From NCBI GenBank assembly GCA_044375915.1, contig JBILLU010000081.1, positions 1-13,905 on the forward strand: a stretch of DNA of 13,905 nt, given 5' to 3'. The notes beneath the pieces were generated by a model. That model was not told where the DNA came from. It did not search any database and saw only the letters and a list, made by a program, of their open reading frames with translations. Origin of the DNA: JAFEBO01 sp044375915 (GTDB lineage Bacteria > Planctomycetota > Phycisphaerae > Phycisphaerales > UBA1924). Below, piece by piece: positions 1 to 6,000 of this stretch (the stretch's first letter is position 1; every line of letters begins with the position of its first letter). Both the position numbers and the translations under genes were made by a program.

Positions 1-470
1 GGGCCGGGGAACGAGAGGCCGTTGGCGTACAGCACCGGCGTGCCGCTGGGATAGGGCTTGAGCGTCACGAGCGAGGTGGCGGTGCTGCTGGCGGGCGAGC
101 CGGTCTGCACGATGTTCATGAAGCCGTTGAAGGCGTACGAGAGATTCGGCACCAGCGGCGTGAAGCGCAGGCCGCCTCGGAGTCCGACCTGTACGCCCGG
201 GCCGTACTGGTACCAGCCGACGCTCATCTCGACGACGTACGCCAGAAAACCGTTCTGGTTGATGTAGACGTTGTGCTTGGACGTGTTCACGAACTGCGAG
301 GGACCGGTGATCGGCAGGTACGCAGCTCCGTACCACACGAATGGGTTGTTGGACCCGATCGCTTCGGCTTGGATCCACGAGCCCGCATCGACCGAGTAGG
401 GCTGCACCGCGCTCGCGGCGGCACCGATCGCGCACGCCACCGTTCCGATCGTCAACTCCCGAACCTTCAT
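1..470 (-). CDS. Secreted protein of unknown function (5' part, runs off the window)
   Basis: An open frame of 156 codons reads from an ATG at 470 down to the window edge without a stop, so the gene is partial at its 3' end. The start is supported by GGAG (complement of 477-480) six nucleotides upstream. The N-terminus looks like a short Sec signal peptide: MKVREL, then a small hydrophobic stretch (TIGTVACAIGAAASA, residues 7-21), with likely cleavage after ASA near residue 21. The mature part is rich in aromatic, Gly, Ser and Asn residues (for example FVWYGAAYLP, VGWYQYGPG) and lacks charge clusters, as in extracellular beta-rich proteins. I recognise no family. Planctomycete genomes encode many such short exported proteins, some with a C-terminal PEP-CTERM tag, but the C-terminus is outside the window. 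It is divergent from imuA. Confidence 0.7.
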   Translation of the reverse strand, partial: MKVRELTIGTVACAIGAAASAVQPYSVDAGSWIQAEAIGSNNPFVWYGAAYLPITGPSQFVNTSKHNVYINQNGFLAYVVEMSVGWYQYGPGVQVGLRGGLRFTPLVPNLSYAFNGFMNIVQTGSPASSTATSLVTLKPYPSGTPVLYANGLSFPG

Positions 471-672
471 GACTATCTCCATGTTCGCTTTCGTGCATTC
501 ACCACGCCGATCACCCAGTGACTTGCCCTCCGAGCCTGAGACCTTGCACCGCTCGAAAGCACCGCTACACGGAAAGAGTCGTGGTAATGGGGGGCGAGTG
601 GGGTGGGGATCACGTATCAGAAGTCGTTTTCCGATAAGGGAATAGATATTTGACTTGAGGCGAGAAAAACAC

Positions 673-701
673 TTGATCGGTTTGTGTTTGGATAGTATCC
701 T
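673..701 (+). promoter_or_regulatory. Probable imuA promoter, possibly giving a leaderless mRNA
   Basis: TTGATC (673-678) and TATCCT (696-701) lie 17 nt apart and each match four of six positions of the sigma-70 hexamers. Transcription would start about 6-7 nt after the -10, that is at or next to the imuA ATG at 708, and no Shine-Dalgarno sequence precedes that ATG. The -10 lies inside the palindrome at 684-706. Inferred from sequence only. Confidence 0.45.
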
Positions 702-706
702 AACAC
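684..706. promoter_or_regulatory. 23-bp near-perfect palindrome: candidate SOS operator of the imuA-imuB-dnaE2 operon
   Basis: The arms GTGTTTGGATA (684-694) and TATCCTAACAC (696-706) flank one central G; ten of eleven positions pair. It overlaps the putative -10 and ends one base before the imuA start codon, so a bound repressor would block RNA polymerase. ImuA/ImuB/DnaE2 cassettes in other bacteria are normally under LexA control. This site contains neither the proteobacterial CTGT-N8-ACAG nor the Gram-positive GAAC-N4-GTTC core, so either LexA of this lineage reads a different motif or another regulator binds here. Confidence 0.6.
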
Positions 707-707
707 G

Positions 708-1508
708 ATGCGATCAAATAGACCATCCAGTCGAAACCGCGAGGAGTTGGCGGCAGCGATTGCCGCGTTGGAGCGGCCGGCGCACGTTGCGGCTCGTCTG
801 GTGCGCACCGGATGGGACGCGATGGATCGGGTGTTGCTGCCTTTGGAGTCGGTGGGAGTTTGGAGCGGTGCGGGGGGCCTGCCGTGCGGGTGTGTGCACG
901 AGTGGTTCGGCGACGCGGCGGAGCGCCCGAACTGGTTGCCGCCGTTGACGGTTCTCAGCCATCTGGCGCGGCGTGCTGCCCGGGTCGCGAGCGATGCAAG
1001 TCGCGGGGCCGAGATTGTCTGGATCGGGGCGCGATGCTGGCCGTACCCGGTTGCGCTCGCCCGCGGCGAGGCGCTGGAGCGGCATCTGTTCGTGGATGCG
1101 CCGACGTGCGATCAGCGGGTCTGGGCGACCGAACTCGCGCTTCGCAGCCGCGGCGTGGCGTGCGTGGTGGCCGATGCCTCGGGTCTGAAGATGAGCGACA
1201 CGCGACGGCTGCAACTGGCGGCGGCGGAGTCGGGGGGGATCGCGTTTCTCGCGCGCCCGCCTTGGGAACGCCGCGAGCTCTCGGCCGCGGCGACGCGCTG
1301 GTTGGCGACACCGCAGCCCGGGGCAGATTCGGCGGTGTGTTTCCCGGATCCGCATTGGAGGCTCGAACTGTTGCGCTGCAAGGGACTGCGGCCTGTACCG
1401 GAGGACGCGCGATCGTGGATCGTGCGGTTGGACCATGCGACGGGTGATGTCCATCTGGTTGCCGATGCTGCCGGTCGACGCGCTGCGCCGACGCGACAGA
1501 GCGCCTGA
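708..1508 (+). CDS. imuA: ImuA-type RecA-like protein of the mutagenesis cassette
   Basis: A 266-residue protein at the head of the imuA-imuB-dnaE2 operon. The ImuA hallmark GGLPCGCVHEWFG (56-68) corresponds to the G-LP-G--HE segment that opens the RecA-like core; a beta-strand EIVWIG (102-107) and a Walker-B-like VACVVADASGL (150-160) follow. No GxxxxGK[ST] P-loop is visible at the expected place (68-79 reads GDAAERPNWLPP), so ATP binding is doubtful. ImuA (also called SulA2 or ImuA') is known as an accessory to ImuB and DnaE2 in SOS-induced translesion synthesis and is thought to work with RecA and ImuB. The start at 708 directly follows the palindromic operator and has no ribosome-binding site, suggesting leaderless translation. 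The 3' end overlaps imuB by 74 nt in another frame, implying translational coupling. The identification rests on the core motif and on gene order. Confidence 0.85.
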   Translation: MRSNRPSSRNREELAAAIAALERPAHVAARLVRTGWDAMDRVLLPLESVGVWSGAGGLPCGCVHEWFGDAAERPNWLPPLTVLSHLARRAARVASDASRGAEIVWIGARCWPYPVALARGEALERHLFVDAPTCDQRVWATELALRSRGVACVVADASGLKMSDTRRLQLAAAESGGIAFLARPPWERRELSAAATRWLATPQPGADSAVCFPDPHWRLELLRCKGLRPVPEDARSWIVRLDHATGDVHLVADAAGRRAAPTRQSA

Positions 1509-3042
1509 CCAGCGCCCCATCCTCATCCTGCGTACCGACGCACGCAAACGCGTCGTCGCGTGCTGCTGCGAGCGGGCGCGGGCGGCGGGGGTGCGCCCCG
1601 GCCTGCCGCTCAGCCAGGCTCGGGCCGTGCTCGATGTCGAGCCGCGCACCGCCGATCTCGACGATCTCCAGCCGCAGCGGATGCTGCGGGCGCTGGCGCT
1701 CTGGGCCGAGCGGCTGGCGCCCATCGTCGCGGTGGATGACGAGCCGGAGGAGTCGCACGACAAGCGCGGGCGCGATCTGTTCGATCACGACGCGGCGTTC
1801 TCGTACGGCCTGCAACTGGATGTCTCCGGCTGCGAGGTTGTGTTCCGTGGCGAGACGCGGCTGGCATCCCTGACGCTCGAGTCGCTCGCCGCGCTGGGGT
1901 TTCGTGCCCGCGTGGCGATCGCGCCCAGCGGGGGGAGCGCGTGGGCGTTGGCACGCTACGGGCCGCGCTCGCCGCTGCGGGTGGATGCCGCGGGCGTGCG
2001 GAGCGCAATCGAGCCGCTGCCGATCGAGGCGCTGCGTTTATCGAGAAGAGTGGTGGACGATCTCGCGCTCGTCGGCGTCCGTCGCATCGGGGAGCTGTTG
2101 AAGCTGCCACGGGCATCGCTCGCACCTCGCTACGGCGGCGCGGTGCTTATGCGAATCGATCAGGCGCTCGGGCAGGCCATCGAGCCTCTTCACGCGCTGC
2201 GCAAAGAGCCGCCCTTGTGCGTGCAGCGCACTTTCGACGGCCCGACTACGCATACCGAGTCGATCGAACTCTGCTGCCGCCGCCTTCTCGAAGAACTCCT
2301 AGAAAAGGTCCAGGCTCGCGAGAGCGGCGTGCGCCGGCTCGATGTCACCCTCGGCCGGATCGATCTGCCGGACGAGACGATCTCGCTCGTTGTCGCGCGG
2401 CCCACGCGGAACCATCGCCATCTCTGGCACATGCTGCGCCCGCGGCTCGAACGCGTCCAACTCGGCCACGGCGTCGAGTCGGTTGTGCTCACCGTGGTGT
2501 GGATCGGGCGTCTGATGCACGAGCAACTCGTCACCGATCCCACCCATGCCGACATGGCGCATCACGCGGACGCCGGCGAACTCATCGACGTGCTGGCGAA
2601 CCGGCTCGGGCGCGAGCGGGTGCGGCGGGCGCATCTGGTTGCATCGCACATCCCCGAGCGGGCATCGTCGTCACGCCCCGCCATCGACGCGGAGGCTCCG
2701 GAGCCCGCCGCCCTTGCGCCGGTCGTGCGGCCCGCGTTGCTGCTGCCCCGACCGGTGCCGATCCGCGTGCTGGCGCTCACGCCCGACGGCCCGGTCTGCC
2801 GCGTCTTCTGGGACGAGGCCGGAGGCGAGGGCAAGTGCAAGAGCACGTGCGAGAACAAGGGCGAGACCGAACTGCGCGTGGACGCGTGCCTCGGGCCGGA
2901 ACGCATCGCTGCTGAGTGGTGGGCCGACGCGAGCGGCGGCGCTCCGCACCGCGACTACTTCCACATCCGCGACAGCCGCGGGCGCTGGCTGTGGATCTTC
3001 CGTGAGTCTGCCCGTTGGTTCATCCACGGCGTGTCGGCCTGA
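1435..3042 (+). CDS. imuB: ImuB, catalytically dead Y-family polymerase homologue
   Basis: A 535-residue ImuB (DinP-like) protein. The N-terminus MRRVMSIWLPMLPVDAL is the usual ImuB opening and favours the ATG at 1435; an ATG at 1447 is the alternative. The palm motif that reads S-x-DE-A-x-LDV in DinB here reads FSYGLQLDVSG (122-132), so the catalytic Asp-Glu pair is replaced by Tyr-Gly, and the first metal-binding Asp is also absent from LPMLPVD. This agrees with ImuB acting as a scaffold, not a polymerase. Residues about 204-300 hold the fingers/HhH and little-finger start (LALVGVRRIGELLKLP). The C-terminal ImuB domain ends in GPERIAAEWW (487-496), RDYFHIRD (506-513) and RWFIHG (527-532). 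The position where other ImuB proteins carry a QLxLF-like beta-clamp motif reads EQLVTDP (363-369). ImuB is known to bridge ImuA, DnaE2 and the clamp. dnaE2 begins 9 nt downstream. Confidence 0.93.
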   Translation: MRRVMSIWLPMLPVDALRRRDRAPDQRPILILRTDARKRVVACCCERARAAGVRPGLPLSQARAVLDVEPRTADLDDLQPQRMLRALALWAERLAPIVAVDDEPEESHDKRGRDLFDHDAAFSYGLQLDVSGCEVVFRGETRLASLTLESLAALGFRARVAIAPSGGSAWALARYGPRSPLRVDAAGVRSAIEPLPIEALRLSRRVVDDLALVGVRRIGELLKLPRASLAPRYGGAVLMRIDQALGQAIEPLHALRKEPPLCVQRTFDGPTTHTESIELCCRRLLEELLEKVQARESGVRRLDVTLGRIDLPDETISLVVARPTRNHRHLWHMLRPRLERVQLGHGVESVVLTVVWIGRLMHEQLVTDPTHADMAHHADAGELIDVLANRLGRERVRRAHLVASHIPERASSSRPAIDAEAPEPAALAPVVRPALLLPRPVPIRVLALTPDGPVCRVFWDEAGGEGKCKSTCENKGETELRVDACLGPERIAAEWWADASGGAPHRDYFHIRDSRGRWLWIFRESARWFIHGVSA

Positions 3043-3051
3043 GGTGCACAG

Positions 3052-6000
3052 ATGCCCGAGAAAGTATTCCACAAGGTCAAGCCGCACCCGATCAACAGCC
3101 CGCCCGCGGCGGCGGCGGGAGACGCTGCGCTGGTTACGCATCCGTACGCAGAGCTCGCGGTGACGAGCAACTTCTCGTTCCTGCGCGGCGCGTCGCACCC
3201 GGAGGAACTGGTCGAGCAGGCCGCGGCGTTGGGCTACCGCGCCGTCGCGATCGCCGATCGCAACACGCTGGCCGGCATCGTCCGTGCTCATGTGGCGGCC
3301 AAGCAGCACAAGATGCAGATCGTGATCGGCTGCCGCCTTGTGCTGATGGACGCTGTCGGGACAGGAGCGGCTGTGGGGTCGGGAGGAGCCGCGAGCGTGG
3401 AGCTGTGCGTCTACCCGCAAGACCGCGACGCGTATGCACGGCTGTGCACGCTGCTGACACTTGGAAAACGCCGCGCACCCAAGGGAGAGTGCTATCTCTC
3501 AGTGGATGATGTTGCCGCGCACGCACGCGGGCTGCTGGCCTTGGCGATGCCGCCGGAGACGTTCGGCACACCGCACGGCGATCACGCGGCGTGGGAGCGT
3601 GCGGTGTTGCGGCTGAGAGACATCTTCGGTGACGATCGGCTGTCGCTCGCCGCGGTCGTGCGGTTCGGAGCTCACGATGCTGTGCACCTAGCCGCGCTGC
3701 GGTCGCTGAGTGCACGCGGCGACGTTCCTCTCGCGGCAACCAACGACGCGCACTACCACGTGCCGCAGCGACGGCCATTACAGGATGTGGTGACGTGCAT
3801 CCGGCACGGCTGCACGATTCACGAGGCGGGGCTGCGTCTGGCGGCAAACGCGGAGCGGCACCTCAAGCCCGATGACGAGATGGCGAGGCTCTTTGCGAGT
3901 ATGCCCGGCACGATCGAACGGTCGCTTGAGATCGCACGCCGCGCCGCCGGCTTTTCGCTCGATCAGATCAGATACCAGTACCCGCTGGAGACCTGTCCGC
4001 CGGAGATGACGCCGACGCAGTACCTGAGGAAGCTGGCGTACGAGGGGGCGGCGGAGCGGTATGGGGGGCGTGGAAGTGGCGGAGTGGCGGAGTGGCAGAG
4101 TGGCACAGTGGCGAAGGCACGCGAGTCCGGTTCCAGCGAGCCGTCGCTGCGTGAATCCGTCGCTGTGCCACTGCGTCACTCTGCCGCTCTGCCACTTTCT
4201 GTATCCCACGCTCTCGAGCACGAACTCGCCCTCATCGCCGAACTCGGCTACGAGACCTACTTCCTGACCTGTCACGACATCGTGCGGTTCGCACGGTCGC
4301 GGGGCATTCTGTGCCAGGGTCGGGGCGGCGCTGCGAACTCGGCGGTGTGCTACTGCCTTGGCATCACCGAGGTGGATCCGTCGCGGTTCAAACTGCTGTT
4401 CGAGCGGTTCATCAGCCGCGCCCGCAAGGAGCCGCCGGACATCGATATCGACTTCGAGCACGAACGCCGCGAGGAAGTGATCCAGTACATCTACGCCAAG
4501 TACGGGCGTGAGCGAGCGGCGTTGACGGCGGAGGTGATCTCCTACCGCGGGCGCAGCGCGGTGCGTGACATCGGCAAGGCGATGGGCTTGTCGGAGGATT
4601 GCATCGATGCCCTGGCGAAGAACCTGGACCGCTGGCACGAGCCACCGAGCGAGGAGCGGGTGCGAGAGGTCGGGCTCGACCCGCGGGAGCCGACGATCCG
4701 GCGCGTGATCGAGCTGGCGCACGAGCTGGCGGGCTTTCCTCGCCACCTGTCTCAGCACGTCGGCGGCTTCGTGATCACGCAGGCCCCGCTGAGCGAACTG
4801 GTGCCGATCGAGAACGCCGCGATGGAGGACCGCACCGTCATCGAGTGGGACAAGGACGACATCGACGCGATGGGGATGCTGAAGGTGGACGTGCTGGGGC
4901 TGGGGATGTTGACGTGTGTGGGGAAGTGTGTGCGGTTGATGCGAGCGACGGAGCGACGCAGCGACGGAGCGACGAAGGGAAGAGCGGATACGACTCGATA
5001 CGGCAACGCTGGCGTGTGCCAGCAGCAAAGGGAGCGGAGCCATGGCCATCGTGCGGACATTCCGGGACTTGATCGCGTGGCAGCGGAGCATGGAATTGGC
5101 GAGGGCGATCTATCGAGAGACGCAGGCAATGCCCACGACGGAGCAGTACGGACTGACGATCCAGATGCGAAGGGCTGCGATCTCGATCCCGTCCAACATC
5201 GCCGAGGGGCACGGCAGGCAGAGCCGTGCGGACTTCTTGAAGTATCTGCGAATCAGCCGCGGCTCACTGATGGAACTCGATACGCAGTTGGAGTTGGCGA
5301 CGACCATGAGCCTGATACCGACCAGCGACGCAACACTGGCGCTGCTTCGCGAGACCGACCGCATACTGCAGGCCCTGATCCGCAGCCTGGAGCAGAAGCA
5401 GCGAGAGACCTGAATGGTTCTCTCCCTTCGTCGCTCCGTCACTTCGTCGCTCCGTCGCTTCTCTCCCACATCCCCGATGCGCTCCGCGCCGATGATTCCG
5501 CCGTCTACGACATGATCTGCAAGGCCGATACCGTCGGCGTCTTCCAGATCGAGTCGCGGGCCCAGATGTCGATGCTGCCGCGGCTCAGGCCCCGGACTTT
5601 CTACGACCTCGTGATCGAGGTTGCGATCGTGCGGCCCGGGCCGATCCAGGGCGGGATGGTGCATCCGTATCTGCGTCGGCGCGAGGGCAAGGAACCGGTG
5701 ACGTATCCGAGCCCCGAGGTCGAGGGCGTGCTGGGGCGGACGCTGGGTGTGCCGCTGTTCCAGGAGCAGGCGATGCAGCTGGCGATCGTGGCCGCGGGCT
5801 TCACGCCCGACGAGGCCGACGGGCTGCGCAAGTCGATGGCCGCGTGGAAGCGCAAGGGCTCGGGCATCTATCAGTACGGCCAGAAACTGATGGACGGCAT
5901 GATCGCCAAGGGCTATCCGCGTGAGTTCGCGGAGCGATGCTTCGAACAGATCAAAGGCTTCAGTGAGTACGGCTTTCCGGAATCGCACGCCGCGAGTTTC

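Larger units (their letters stand above)
4944..5459 (+). mobile_element. Insertion B in dnaE2: intervening-sequence-like element with an IVP gene
   Basis: A 516-bp segment bounded by inverted repeats at 4944-4980 and 5423-5459 that match at 35 of 37 positions. Each arm is a tandem 8-nt unit (AGCGACGG and variants, four copies, then AAGGGA). Between the arms is a complete gene of the four-helix-bundle 23S rRNA IVP family (5042-5413). Size, terminal stem and content match the intervening sequences known from 23S rRNA genes of Leptospira and Coxiella, but here the host is a protein-coding gene. The length is 172 codons exactly, and the dnaE2 frame stays open throughout in a different frame from the IVP gene. 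It separates GLGMLTCVGKCVRLM from LSHIPDALRADDSAVYDM, joined in other DnaE2 proteins by a short variable linker. No transposase and no obvious target duplication are seen. Confidence 0.85.

Noticed and set aside
589..608. G-quadruplex in the divergent intergenic region
   Set aside because: Only three separated G-tracts (6, 4 and 4) are present, so a standard four-tract structure is not supported.
655..948. Small plus-strand frame overlapping imuA, and a 63-codon minus-strand frame at 617-808
   Set aside because: Both overlap the imuA promoter or coding region in other frames and show no recognisable protein.
4075..4114. CRISPR-like or minisatellite array
   Set aside because: The unit is only 8 nt with no spacers, and it forms one arm of an inverted repeat, so it is better explained as a hairpin element.
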